Shown here: in pieces, positions 47,893-56,779 of the stretch
Numbering within the stretch: position 1 is the first letter of the stretch
Layout: each line of letters starts with the position of its first letter
From: Pseudomonadota bacterium
Lineage (GTDB): Bacteria > Pseudomonadota > Gammaproteobacteria > Steroidobacterales > Steroidobacteraceae
DNA length: 64,000 nt
Direction: 5' to 3'
Assembly (NCBI GenBank): GCA_021785405.1
Contig: JAJYFF010000003.1
Location: 1-64,000, forward strand
Notes under the pieces: model-generated
The model's input: the letters and a program-made list of their open reading frames with translations, nothing else
Databases searched by the model: none
What the model was told of the DNA's origin: nothing
Program-made: the position numbers and the translations under genes

Positions 47893-50028
47893 ATGCGCCG
47901 CAACCGGCTGCAGACGGAGACGAGCCCTTATCTGCTGCAGCATGCCGGCCATCCGGTCGACTGGTTCCCATGGGGCGACGAGGCGTTCGCGAAGGCGCTC
48001 GCCGAGGACAAGCCGGTGCTCCTGTCGGTCGGGTATTCGGCCTGCCATTGGTGTCACGTGATGGCGCACGAGTCGTTCGCGGATCCCGCGGTCGCCGCGG
48101 TGATGAACGCGCGATTCGTCAACGTGAAGGTGGACCGGGAGGAACGCCCGGACGTCGACCGCGCGTATCAACTCGCGCTGCAACTGCTCACGCGCAGCCC
48201 CGGCGGGTGGCCGCTGACGATGTTCCTCGCGCCCGAGGATCGGCGGCCGTTCTTCGGCGGCACGTATTTCCCGCGCGAGCCCGGCCGGGGCGCGCCGGGC
48301 ATTCTCGACCTGCTGGATCGCGTCGCCGATTACTTCGCGATGAACCGCGCCCAGATCCGCGCGCAGCGCGACGTCCTCGACGCGGCGATCGCCGCGGTGC
48401 AGCCCGCGGGCGGACCGCCGGACGCGGACCTCGACGCCGCACCGATCGACGCCGCGCGGGCGGCGCTCGCCGAGGCGTTCGATCCCGACTACGGCGGATT
48501 CGGCACGGCGCCCAAGTTCCCGCACCCGGCGATGATCGAACGCGCGCTGCGGCACTGGCGGGCGACCTCGCCGTCGGACGCGCCGGACCTGCACGCGCTG
48601 TTCATGGCGGCGCTCAGCCTGACGCGCATCGCCGAAGGTGGCATTCGCGATGCGATCGGTGGCGGTTTCCACCGGTATTCGGTGGACCGCGCGTGGCGGA
48701 TCCCGCACTTCGAGAAGATGCTCTACGACAATGCCGCCTTGCTCGCGCTGTACGCCCAGGCCTACGCCGCGACCGGCGAGACGCTGTACGCGCAGGTCGC
48801 CGCGGAGACGGCCGAATGGGCGCTGCGCGAGATGCGCGCGCCCGGCGGCGGGTTCTACTCGAGCCTCGACGCGGATTCGGACGGCCGCGAGGGCGCGTAC
48901 TACCTGTGGGATCGCGAGGAGGTCGCCGCCGCGCTCGAGCCCGCGGACTATGCGGTGTTCGCCGCGCGCTTCGGGCTGGACCACGAGCCGAACGTCGATG
49001 GCCGCTGGCATCTGGTGGCGTCCGAGTCCGTGCCGCGGATCGCGGAGCGGCTCGGTCGCGGCGAGACCGAGGTCGAGGCGGCGCTCGCCCGAGCGTGCCG
49101 GGTACTCGCGGCGCAGCGGACCCGTCGCGCACGACCCGCACGCGACGAGAAGGTCCTGACCGCGTGGAACGCGCTGATGATCAAGGGTCTCGCGCTCGCC
49201 GCGCGCACCCTCGGTCGCCCGGATCTCGCGCAAGCGGCGACGGCAGCCGCGGATTTCCTCGAGGATCGCCTGTGGGTCGACGGACGCCTCCACGCGGTCC
49301 ACGCCGGCGGTCGCACGCGGTTTGCCGCGACGCTCGACGACCACGCGTTCCTCGCCGATGCACTGTTCGAGCTGCTGCAGACCCGCTGGCGCACTCGTGA
49401 CTACGATCGCCTGATCGGGCTCGCCGAGATCCTGCTCGAGCGCTTCGAGGACGCGTCGAACGGCGGATTCTTCTTCACCGCGGCCGGCGAGGAAGCGCCG
49501 CTCGGCCGGCTGAAGTCGTTCGGCGACGATGCGACCCCGGCCGGCAACGCGATCGCCGCCGAGACCCTGCTGCGAATCGGCTACCTGGCCGGCGAGCCCC
49601 GCTACCTGCGCGCCGCGCACCGCGCGCTCGCCGCGGCGATGCCGTCGATGCGGGCGCAGCCCGCGGCGCACATGGGCCTGGTGAACGCGCTGCAATGTGA
49701 GCGGCGCGTGCCGACGACCGTGGTGATTCGCGGCTCCGACGAGGAGGCCGAGCGCTGGGCGCGCGAGCTGCACCGGGGGTACGCGCCCGAGCGCAGCGTG
49801 TTCCGGATTCCGACGGAGGAGCCCGCGCTGCCCGCGGCGCTCGCTGACAAACGGGCCGACCGCGCGACGCTCGCCTATCGCTGCGTCGGCACCACCTGCT
49901 TCGCGCCGGTTCGCGACTTCGGCGCGCTGTTGACCGCGCTCGGCGTCCAGAACGCGCCCGCCGATCCGGGGAACTCGACCGGGCTCGCGAAGCCGTCGGC
50001 CGACACGGACGAGACACCGAAGAAATAA
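47893..50028 (+). CDS. YyaL/SSP411 thioredoxin-domain protein (DUF255)
   Basis: A 711-residue protein of the spermatogenesis-associated 20/YyaL family. The N-terminal thioredoxin-like domain has [16 protein letters not shown] and the CxxC in [15 protein letters not shown]; the rest is an alpha/alpha toroid like N-acylglucosamine 2-epimerases. The function is unclear. The natural end should be near the [10 protein letters not shown]...ALLTALG segment; the last ~26 residues run into the antiparallel peptidase gene, giving a 154-base 3' overlap. Possibly a deletion removed its original stop. Confidence 0.93.
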   Translation: MRRNRLQTETSPYLLQHAGHPVDWFPWGDEAFAKALAEDKPVLLSVGYSACHWCHVMAHESFADPAVAAVMNARFVNVKVDREERPDVDRAYQLALQLLTRSPGGWPLTMFLAPEDRRPFFGGTYFPREPGRGAPGILDLLDRVADYFAMNRAQIRAQRDVLDAAIAAVQPAGGPPDADLDAAPIDAARAALAEAFDPDYGGFGTAPKFPHPAMIERALRHWRATSPSDAPDLHALFMAALSLTRIAEGGIRDAIGGGFHRYSVDRAWRIPHFEKMLYDNAALLALYAQAYAATGETLYAQVAAETAEWALREMRAPGGGFYSSLDADSDGREGAYYLWDREEVAAALEPADYAVFAARFGLDHEPNVDGRWHLVASESVPRIAERLGRGETEVEAALARACRVLAAQRTRRARPARDEKVLTAWNALMIKGLALAARTLGRPDLAQAATAAADFLEDRLWVDGRLHAVHAGGRTRFAATLDDHAFLADALFELLQTRWRTRDYDRLIGLAEILLERFEDASNGGFFFTAAGEEAPLGRLKSFGDDATPAGNAIAAETLLRIGYLAGEPRYLRAAHRALAAAMPSMRAQPAAHMGLVNALQCERRVPTTVVIRGSDEEAERWARELHRGYAPERSVFRIPTEEPALPAALADKRADRATLAYRCVGTTCFAPVRDFGALLTALGVQNAPADPGNSTGLAKPSADTDETPKK

Positions 50029-50801
50029 TCGTCGATCACGACCCCGGGGAGGCGCATCCTCGTCCGGTTGCCCGCCCACCGGCGATACCGCCACTGCGGA
50101 TCGGTCGTGTCGCGCCACCAAACGCGGTAGCCGACGGCCGACGGCACGGCCGACCATTGCACGACCGCATCCGGCGTCACCGCGCCCGAGATCCGCACCA
50201 CGGTCGGCGGCGGTGGCGCCCACGCGAGGCTCGCGAGCGTGATCGCATTGAGGCGCGTGACCTGCGCGAGGTACGCAAAGTCGACGCCGGCGAGCACGTC
50301 GCCGTAGGCGATGCCGTTCGCGACCCGCACGTCCTGATGCTGGCGATGATAGTTCTCGGCGGCTTCGGTGAAGCGTACCGCCGGGAAGCCCGCCGCGAGC
50401 ATCGGCATCTGATCGCCGCCGCGGTCGAACCGGTCCGTCCGGTCAATCATCCGGACGTGGAAGTTCCACAGCACCCGCGGCGCGAGCCGGGCGATGTAGC
50501 GGGCGAGATTGCGCGCGGGGCTGTCCACCTCGCCGCCGTTGTAGCGGATCTCGCGGAGGCCGCGCGCGAGCGCGGTCGCCGCGAGGAGCTTGCCGCCGTA
50601 CAGACCCTGTTCTTCGCCGGACAGCACGGCGTAGACGATCGTCGCGGGAAAGCGGTAGCACGACAACACGCGGGCGGCTTCGAGCACCGCGGCGACACCC
50701 GAGCCGTCGTCGTCCGCGCCCGGCGCCGGCAGTGCGGCGAGCGTCACGAGGCTCGCGACCGTGACCAGGAAGAACCTTCGGACGAGCGCAGGGGTAGGCA
50801 T
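49875..50801 (-). CDS. M28-family aminopeptidase, internally deleted (probable pseudogene)
   Basis: A 308-residue frame with a signal peptide (residues 1-25) and pieces of a secreted M28 zinc aminopeptidase: [10 protein letters not shown] (26-35), [10 protein letters not shown] (61-70), [10 protein letters not shown] (89-98), [10 protein letters not shown] and a C-terminal beta domain. From family knowledge two segments are missing in frame: about 130 residues between the signal peptide and [10 protein letters not shown], which would carry the HxDS zinc ligand, and about 50 residues between residues 80 and 88, which would carry the NND zinc ligand. A two-zinc active site therefore cannot form. 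The last ~23 residues read into yyaL. Homologues end near AGAF. It follows the HIT gene by 23 bases. Confidence 0.75.
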   Translation of the reverse strand: MPTPALVRRFFLVTVASLVTLAALPAPGADDDGSGVAAVLEAARVLSCYRFPATIVYAVLSGEEQGLYGGKLLAATALARGLREIRYNGGEVDSPARNLARYIARLAPRVLWNFHVRMIDRTDRFDRGGDQMPMLAAGFPAVRFTEAAENYHRQHQDVRVANGIAYGDVLAGVDFAYLAQVTRLNAITLASLAWAPPPPTVVRISGAVTPDAVVQWSAVPSAVGYRVWWRDTTDPQWRYRRWAGNRTRMRLPGVVIDDYFFGVSSVSADGFASPVEFPGSAGAFWTPSAVNSAPKSRTGAKQVVPTQR

Positions 50802-50824
50802 CGGAGCCGCCTCCTCGAGTTCGT

Positions 50825-51277
50825 CTAGGCCAGCGGCATCGAACCGCGCTGCAGCTGCGCGTGGAGGCGCCGCCGAATCTCGCCGTGTGCCGCCTCGCTG
50901 AACGCCGGTGCGGCAGTCCAGTCGAGCGCCCAGGGCTGCAGCTCGCGCGTGCCCGCCGGTTCGTCGCCGAGTCGCGGAAACAGGTGCGCGTGCAGCGCGG
51001 GTTCGGCATTCCCGAACATCGCATAATTGACGCGGATCGCGCCGGTCGCCGCGATCAACGCGTCCCCGAGCGTCGCCATGTCGTCGAGGAACGTCGCGCG
51101 CGCGTCGCGCGCGAGCGCGTTCAAGTGTGGCACGACCGGATCCGGCAACAGCAGGCAATAGCCGGCGAACACCTGCCGCTCGCCGAGCACCGCCCAGCCT
51201 GAGCGCAGCCGGGCGACGACCGCCGGATGATCCGCCGTACGGCATCGGTCGACGAGGCGGTGGATCGCGGTCGTCAC
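50825..51277 (-). CDS. HIT-superfamily protein
   Basis: A 150-residue histidine-triad-like protein. The motif region is LHAHLFPR: the first two His of the HxHxH triad are present but the third is Phe. The rest (GYCLLLPDPVVPHLNAL, NYAMFGNAEPALHAHL) fits the HIT fold. Likely a nucleotide hydrolase or transferase, but activity is uncertain. GTG start overlaps the decarboxylase stop by four bases. Confidence 0.85.
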   Translation of the reverse strand: MTTAIHRLVDRCRTADHPAVVARLRSGWAVLGERQVFAGYCLLLPDPVVPHLNALARDARATFLDDMATLGDALIAATGAIRVNYAMFGNAEPALHAHLFPRLGDEPAGTRELQPWALDWTAAPAFSEAAHGEIRRRLHAQLQRGSMPLA

Positions 51278-52455
51278 GACGGGTCCTCTCCGACGAGAAT
51301 TCGTCCCCGATCGACGACCAGCACGGTCGCTTTCGGGAAGAAATTGAATTCCGAAGCCGACGCCCAGGTATATGCGCCCATCGAGCGTCCGACGACCCGA
51401 TCGCCGATCGCGAGCACGGGCAGCGCGATGTCTTCCTCGATCACGTCGATGCTGTCGCAGGTCGGCCCCGCGAGCACCGACGGCAGCCGCTCGCCGCCGC
51501 CGTTCAACGCCTCGATCGGATAGCTCGCGTGATCGTACAACCGGCCGCTGTACGAACCATACAGGCCGTCGTCGAGGTAGTACCACCAGCGGTCGCCGCG
51601 CCGCGCGCGCCCCATCACGGTCGAGACCCCGACCGCGGCCGGCGCGACGATGGTCCGGCCGGGCTCCGCGATCGCCCGCACCCCGGGCGGCAGCGCGGCG
51701 AGCGCCGCGCGGATCGGCGCGCAGAACGGCTCGATCGGCAGCATCGGCTCGCAATAATCCGCGGGAAACCCGCCGCCGATGTCGAGGATCTCGAGAGCGG
51801 TGCCGCGCGCCGCCGTGCGCGCGATCAAGCCGGCGCAGGCCTCGATCGCCTCGACGTGCATCGCCGGATCCGGCGCCTGCGAACCGACGTGGAACGACAG
51901 CCCGCGGATGCGCACGTCGAGCGACTCGGCGAGCCCGATCAACTCCTCGACCTCGGCGGGATCGCAGCCGAACTTGCGCGAGAGGTCGCAGACCGCGCCG
52001 GGGTTGCGGAACGCGACCCGGATCAGCAGGCCGGCCTGCCGCCGGTATTTCGCGAACTTGCGCACCTCGTCCGGATTGTCGACGACGAACGTGTCGATCC
52101 CGGCCGCGAGCGCGGTGCGGATGTCGGCGTCGCGCTTGATCGGGTGCGTATGGATGCAGCGCTCGGGGGCGACCTGCGCGCGGCGCACCAGTTCGACTTC
52201 GCCGTTGGTCGCGAGGTCGAACGACGCGCCTTCGTCCCGCAGGACCTCGACGACCGCGCGGTGCGGCAGCGGCTTCAGCGCGAAGTGCAGCCGCACCTCG
52301 GGCAGCGCGTCCGCGAGGCGTCGATAGCGATCGCGCAAGCGCTCGGCATCGACGACCAGCAGCGGCGAGCCGTACAGATCCGCGAGCCGATGGATCGCCT
52401 CCGCCGCGAACGGATCCCAGGACGGGTCCAATACCATCGGTGGATTCCTCTGCAT
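51274..52455 (-). CDS. speC: Ornithine decarboxylase, fold-type III (SpeC-like)
   Basis: A 393-residue PLP decarboxylase of the alanine-racemase fold. The Schiff-base Lys61 lies in FALKPLPH, the phosphate loop is ILDIGGGFP and the active-site Cys motif GPTCDSIDVI is typical of ornithine or lysine/ornithine decarboxylases of this group, rather than of LysA. It would make putrescine. The ATG overlaps the Sua5 stop (TGATG). An unusual context: linked to Sua5 and HIT genes. Confidence 0.9.
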   Translation of the reverse strand: MQRNPPMVLDPSWDPFAAEAIHRLADLYGSPLLVVDAERLRDRYRRLADALPEVRLHFALKPLPHRAVVEVLRDEGASFDLATNGEVELVRRAQVAPERCIHTHPIKRDADIRTALAAGIDTFVVDNPDEVRKFAKYRRQAGLLIRVAFRNPGAVCDLSRKFGCDPAEVEELIGLAESLDVRIRGLSFHVGSQAPDPAMHVEAIEACAGLIARTAARGTALEILDIGGGFPADYCEPMLPIEPFCAPIRAALAALPPGVRAIAEPGRTIVAPAAVGVSTVMGRARRGDRWWYYLDDGLYGSYSGRLYDHASYPIEALNGGGERLPSVLAGPTCDSIDVIEEDIALPVLAIGDRVVGRSMGAYTWASASEFNFFPKATVLVVDRGRILVGEDPS

Positions 52456-53447
52456 CAGTCGGCTCCGGGTTCGATTGCGCGACCGCCGAGTCCGCAGGCG
52501 CGCCGCAAACGGTCGTTGACCGCGCTCCAGGATTCCTCCCGAGGCGGCGTCTCGACCAGGATCCGCGCGCAGCCGGCATGATCGAGCGTGCGCAAGCGGT
52601 CGTAGAGATCGTGGGCATAGACCCGTGCGTCGGCGGCGGCCTCGAGCCAGACGACGCCCGGGTGGCGGTCCGGCGGCGCGGGGGCGCGCGCCAGCACGCC
52701 GACGCGCTCGCCGTGCGTCGCGATCGCTGCGATGCGCGCCGTCAGCCGCGAAGCCGGCACGAGTTCGAGCGGCGTGCGCGGTGCGTAGTGCAGACTGCGA
52801 TCACCCGGCGCGCGCGGCGCCTCCCCGCTCTCGACGAGTTCGCCCGCGACCGCCTCGATCTGCGATCGGGTGATGTGTCCGGGCCGCAGCAGCCGCACCG
52901 CATGGTCGAGACACGCGACGATCGTCGATTCGAGGCCGATTTGCGACTCCCCGCCGTCGAGCACGATCGGGACCGCGTCGCCGAACTCCTCGCGCACGTG
53001 CGCCGCGCGGGTCGGGCTCAAGTGCCCGTAACGGTTCGCCGACGGCGCCGCGACGCCGCCGCCGAACGCCCGCAGCAAGCGCTGCGCGACCGGATGCGAC
53101 GGCACGCGGATCCCGACGCTGTCCTGGCCGCCGGTGACGACCTCGTCGACCTCGTCCGACTTCGGCAGGATCAAGGTGAGCGGTCCGGGCCAGAACCGCG
53201 CCGCGAGCGCTCGCGCCGGCGCCGGCACCTCGCGTGCCCACCGCGACAGGCGCCGCGGGTCGTCGATGTGCACGATCACCGGATGATCGGTCGGACGACC
53301 TTTCAAGGAGAAGATCCGCGCAACCGCGGCACGATCCGCGGCGTTCGCGCCGAGCCCGTACACGGTCTCGGTCGGGAACGCGACGAGACCGCCGGCGCGC
53401 AGCGTCGCGACGGCCGCGTCGATGTCCTCGGACGTCGCCGGGTTCAT
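52455..53447 (-). CDS. tsaC: L-threonylcarbamoyladenylate synthase (Sua5 type)
   Basis: Supplies threonylcarbamoyl-AMP for the t6A37 modification of ANN-decoding tRNAs. The 330-residue protein has both the YrdC domain (VAFPTETVYGLGANA, SLKGRPTDHPVIVH, AAPSANRYGHLSPT) and the C-terminal Sua5 domain, joined after APGDRSLHYAPRTPL. It is thus the long Sua5 form, not the short TsaC of E. coli. Starts ten bases after the protease stop. Confidence 0.95.
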   Translation of the reverse strand: MNPATSEDIDAAVATLRAGGLVAFPTETVYGLGANAADRAAVARIFSLKGRPTDHPVIVHIDDPRRLSRWAREVPAPARALAARFWPGPLTLILPKSDEVDEVVTGGQDSVGIRVPSHPVAQRLLRAFGGGVAAPSANRYGHLSPTRAAHVREEFGDAVPIVLDGGESQIGLESTIVACLDHAVRLLRPGHITRSQIEAVAGELVESGEAPRAPGDRSLHYAPRTPLELVPASRLTARIAAIATHGERVGVLARAPAPPDRHPGVVWLEAAADARVYAHDLYDRLRTLDHAGCARILVETPPREESWSAVNDRLRRACGLGGRAIEPGAD

Positions 53448-53457
53448 CGCGCGCGGC

Positions 53458-56328
53458 TCAACCCGGCGGCCGCGGGGCGGCACCCGCGCCCAGTGCGTCG
53501 AGATCGATCCGCCGCCACGTTCCGTCGGCCTGGCGGATCAGTTCGTACGCCGGCCAGTAGTGATCGTCGCGCTTCAAGGTGATCACGGCGACCTCGCCGT
53601 TCCAGGACACCGTCTTCAGCCGCACCGACGAGCGGTCCGGCTTGCCGACGACCGCACGGACGAACGCGTCGAGGTTCGCGACCGGACGGCCGTCGACCTC
53701 GGTGATCCGCCGCCCCGGGAACAGGCCGTAGTGCGCGGCGGGCGAGCCGAAATAGAAGAACGACACGAAGACCCCGCGGCGCGCAATGCCCCGTTGTATC
53801 GCGAGGGCGCGGTACGGCGACTGGATCGTCGCGCCCGCCCAGAGCAGCACCCGGCCGATTCCCCGGCCCCACAGCGCGACCGGGGCCATCGGCAGCGTCT
53901 TGGCAGCGCCGTCGCGCCAGATCGTGACCTGGACTTGCGTTTTCTGCACCGCGCGTTCGACCTCGCGGAACCGGTTCACGACTCGCCCGTCGATCGCGAG
54001 CAGCAAGTCGCCGGGCTGCAATTGGCTCGCCTCGGGCGATCCGGCGGCGACGCGCTGGACCACGAGGACCTGGCGCCGCTGCTGCGCGTGCGCCTCGAAC
54101 CGCCGCACCCACCGCGCCGTGAGGCCGAGCTTGCGGGCGTCGGCGAGCGAATCGACCCCGAATTCGGTGTCCAGGGAATAGATCGGCCGATGCTGCTCGA
54201 TGTCGTGGATCATCTCGTCGACGAACCCCGCGGGGATCCCATGATTCGCCTGCGCGATGCCCTGCGGCGTGTCGTAGGCGAAGCTCGACCACAGCGCGCG
54301 CACGTCACCGCGCCGGTCGACGATCACGCCGTCGTAATCGTTCGGCGGATTCACGAGATTCACGACCTCGATGTCGCTGTCGCGGAAGCGCAGCGTCCGG
54401 GACAGGGGGAACGACAGCACGTCGCGACCCGACACCTCGGTCTCCTGGGACAGGATCCGCGAATCGCCGCGCTGGCCGACGACCCAGACGTGATCGCCCG
54501 CCTTCAGCGGCCGGCGGTCGAAGTGCGCGGCCCGCACCGGCGTGTGGCCGATCAGCTTCGGGTCGTAGGAGATCACCGCGAGGTCGTGCAGTGGATGGAT
54601 GAACACGACCTTGCCCGGCACCTCGACCGTGTTCGCGAACGTGATGCGGACGTCGCCGAGTGCGACCGGTACCGTATTGCGGTCGGTGACGATCAGGCCA
54701 CGCTTCGCGTCGACGATCACGCCGGTCCCGTGATAGTGGCGCTCGGTGACGCCCGACACCGAGTACGGCATGTCGAAATTCACCGCGACCAGTGACGGCG
54801 CGAGCCGGTCGATCAGGGGATTGCCGCTGCGGACGAACCGGGTCGACGCCGGACGCAACGGCGGCGGCGGCGGTCCCGGCGCGAGCCGTCGGCACACCCA
54901 GGTCCCCAATCGGTCGTCGCGGGTGCAGTCGCGCGACGGAAACCATCGCCGGTCCATCCGAATCACCCCGAGTTCGGACGCGCGGGGGTTTTGCAAGGTC
55001 ACGTAGCGCACCGTCGCCCGCTGGCCGTCGGCGAGTTTCGCGAGCACGGCGGTGAACTGCGCGAGGTTGTCGACGCGCTGACCGTCGAACCGGGTGATCA
55101 AGGCCGCTCGCGGGATGCCCGCGCTCGCGAACACGTAGCCCGGATCGGCGACGAAGATCCCCCGGATCGGTAGATGGAAGCTGCGGGCCTCTTGGTAGGA
55201 CAACGGGTTCACGACCGCGTCGCCGAATTCCACGTACTCGTCCGGCGTGATCGAGTTCAGGTCGACGACTGTGAGCCGATGCTCGAGACGCGCGCCACCG
55301 CGCTCCACGGCGACGCGAACGGGCCGGCCGACGTGGTCGTCGAGCATCTTCTCCAACGAGAAGAACTCGGGGATCGGCTGGCCGTCGATCGACAACAGGA
55401 TGTCGCCCGGCTGCAGGAAACGTGCCGCGGGCGAGCCGGGTTGCACGTCGTGGACGACCAGCATCCCGGTCAGGTGCGGAAATTCGCGGCGGATGCGCGT
55501 TTCGGTCGTCGTATCGAGGCCGAGTCGGGTCAGTTCGTCGTACGGCGTGTACTGGAACACGGTCTCGAGGGTCCCGCGCGGCACGGGTTCGCCCGCGTCG
55601 ATGAACTTCAGCGCACGCACCACCGCCGGCAACGGAAAATAGAAGCTGGCCGCGGTGCCGGTCGCGCCGCCCGCGTTCAAGGCGACGACGCGCCCGTGGA
55701 TGTCGATCACCGGAGAGCCGGAGGAGCCGCCCGACGTGCTCGACGCGGCCTGATAGTAGAACGTGTTGAAGTCGTTGTACTTCCCGTAACCGTAGTCCGG
55801 CGCCGACCGATCGAGCCGCGCGAGCGTACCGGCGAGGATCGACAGCTGCTCGCCCGCGTCGTTGCCGACGACCCGGATCTCGCGACCGATGACCGCGCCG
55901 GCCGGGTCGAGCGGCAGTTGCGCCGGGGTGATGTAGTGCAGCTTCTTCGGGTCGTAGCGGAAGATCCCGAAGTCGTGCACGGGATCGCGGTAGACCGGGT
56001 AGAGCGGCACTTCCTCGCGATTCTCGAAGATGGCTTGGGCGACGACCGGCCCCGGCGTCACGACGTGGCGGTTCGTGAGGATCAGGCCGCGCTTCGCATC
56101 GATCACGAAACCCGTGGCCTGCGCGGTCTCGTTCCATTCGGTGTCGAACGCGCGCGGCACGTCGATCTGGATCGACACGACGCCCGAGGAGATCCGCGCG
56201 AGTGTCCGCGCCCACCGATCCTCGGCGTCGCCGGTCGGCGCAGCGCACCCGCATCGCGGAGCGGCGTGCGCGGCGAAGGCGATCGCGGCGCAGGCCGCGA
56301 TCGCGAGCGCTCCCACGGCGTGCCTCAT
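53458..56328 (-). CDS. Tandem HtrA/Nma111-like serine protease with PDZ domains
   Basis: A 956-residue exported protein (signal residues 1-22). The first trypsin-like domain has a full triad: His88 (LTNRHVV), Asp119 (VHDFGIF) and Ser203 (GSSGSP). PDZ-like domains follow (residues ~280-350 and 380-440). A second protease domain near 510-690 is degenerate: His is replaced by Asn in VTDRNTV, the Asp of LHDLAVI remains, and no nucleophile Ser is seen. Two more PDZ-like regions end the chain. This is the layout of fungal Nma111 and plant Deg7, but secreted. Substrates are unknown. It lies between yciH and Sua5. Confidence 0.9.
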   Translation of the reverse strand: MRHAVGALAIAACAAIAFAAHAAPRCGCAAPTGDAEDRWARTLARISSGVVSIQIDVPRAFDTEWNETAQATGFVIDAKRGLILTNRHVVTPGPVVAQAIFENREEVPLYPVYRDPVHDFGIFRYDPKKLHYITPAQLPLDPAGAVIGREIRVVGNDAGEQLSILAGTLARLDRSAPDYGYGKYNDFNTFYYQAASSTSGGSSGSPVIDIHGRVVALNAGGATGTAASFYFPLPAVVRALKFIDAGEPVPRGTLETVFQYTPYDELTRLGLDTTTETRIRREFPHLTGMLVVHDVQPGSPAARFLQPGDILLSIDGQPIPEFFSLEKMLDDHVGRPVRVAVERGGARLEHRLTVVDLNSITPDEYVEFGDAVVNPLSYQEARSFHLPIRGIFVADPGYVFASAGIPRAALITRFDGQRVDNLAQFTAVLAKLADGQRATVRYVTLQNPRASELGVIRMDRRWFPSRDCTRDDRLGTWVCRRLAPGPPPPPLRPASTRFVRSGNPLIDRLAPSLVAVNFDMPYSVSGVTERHYHGTGVIVDAKRGLIVTDRNTVPVALGDVRITFANTVEVPGKVVFIHPLHDLAVISYDPKLIGHTPVRAAHFDRRPLKAGDHVWVVGQRGDSRILSQETEVSGRDVLSFPLSRTLRFRDSDIEVVNLVNPPNDYDGVIVDRRGDVRALWSSFAYDTPQGIAQANHGIPAGFVDEMIHDIEQHRPIYSLDTEFGVDSLADARKLGLTARWVRRFEAHAQQRRQVLVVQRVAAGSPEASQLQPGDLLLAIDGRVVNRFREVERAVQKTQVQVTIWRDGAAKTLPMAPVALWGRGIGRVLLWAGATIQSPYRALAIQRGIARRGVFVSFFYFGSPAAHYGLFPGRRITEVDGRPVANLDAFVRAVVGKPDRSSVRLKTVSWNGEVAVITLKRDDHYWPAYELIRQADGTWRRIDLDALGAGAAPRPPG

Positions 56329-56332
56329 GCGC

Positions 56333-56680
56333 TCATCCGCCGGACCGCTTCGCGGGCCAGCCGCGCTTCACGAGCTCGGCGACGATGCGTTCCCGGTGTT
56401 CGCCCTGGATCTCGATCACCCCGTCGCGCACGGTGCCGCCCGAACCGCAGCACTTCTTGAGCTGCGCGGCGAGCGCATCGAGTTCGGCCGCCGACAACGG
56501 CAGGCCGCTGACGGTGGTCACCCCCTTGCCGGCGCGGCCCTGGGTGGCCCGGCCGACCCGCGGCCGCGGCGGTTCGGCGGCGCCCGGGGCCCCCCGCGGG
56601 CAAACGCAGTCCCGTACCGGCCGGCGGCAGTTCGAGCACAGGGCACCGATCGTGGTCGAATGGACGGGCCTGGCGTTCAT
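56333..56680 (-). CDS. yciH: SUI1/eIF1-like translation factor YciH
   Basis: A 115-residue protein with an N-terminal four-Cys zinc-ribbon-like segment (CSNCRRPVRDCVC) and a C-terminal SUI1 domain (LAAQLKKCCGSGGTV, IQGEHRERIVAEL). E. coli YciH is a non-essential initiation-fidelity factor. I start it at ATG 56680; an ATG at 56689 lies inside the CATAAT promoter hexamer. The GTG-to-ATG gap of 7 predicts a leaderless mRNA. Heads a minus-strand run. Confidence 0.93.
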   Translation of the reverse strand: MNARPVHSTTIGALCSNCRRPVRDCVCPRGAPGAAEPPRPRVGRATQGRAGKGVTTVSGLPLSAAELDALAAQLKKCCGSGGTVRDGVIEIQGEHRERIVAELVKRGWPAKRSGG

Positions 56681-56687
56681 CGCGCGC

Positions 56688-56693
56688 ATTATG
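56688..56693 (-). promoter_or_regulatory. -10 hexamer CATAAT, 7 nt before yciH
   Basis: On the minus strand CATAAT is followed by GCGCGCG and ATG. An earlier in-frame ATG is part of the hexamer itself. Confidence 0.45.
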
Positions 56694-56732
56694 CCGCGTA
56701 ACGGTTCGCCGTCATACCGAAACGCGGCGCGC

Positions 56733-56738
56733 TAGAAT
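56733..56738 (+). promoter_or_regulatory. -10 hexamer TAGAAT upstream of ispG
   Basis: TAGAAT lies 41 bases before the ispG ATG and gives a leader of about 35 bases. No clear -35 element is present. Confidence 0.4.
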
Positions 56739-56779
56739 AGGCGCCGGGGCAAGCTCGCCCTGAATCGAACTCTCCGAAC

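Noticed and set aside
46627..50223. A 1198-codon open frame covering rlmI and the reverse of yyaL
   Set aside because: The upstream two-thirds is Arg-rich antisense of yyaL; homology begins at 47838.
50825..51277. HIT gene as a pseudogene because the third His is missing
   Set aside because: Frame, length and flanking fold segments are intact and the two N-terminal His are kept; related HIT branches also vary at this position.
54305..56254. A 649-codon minus-strand frame inside the tandem protease
   Set aside because: Arg/Ala-rich shadow of the protease in another frame, with no motifs.
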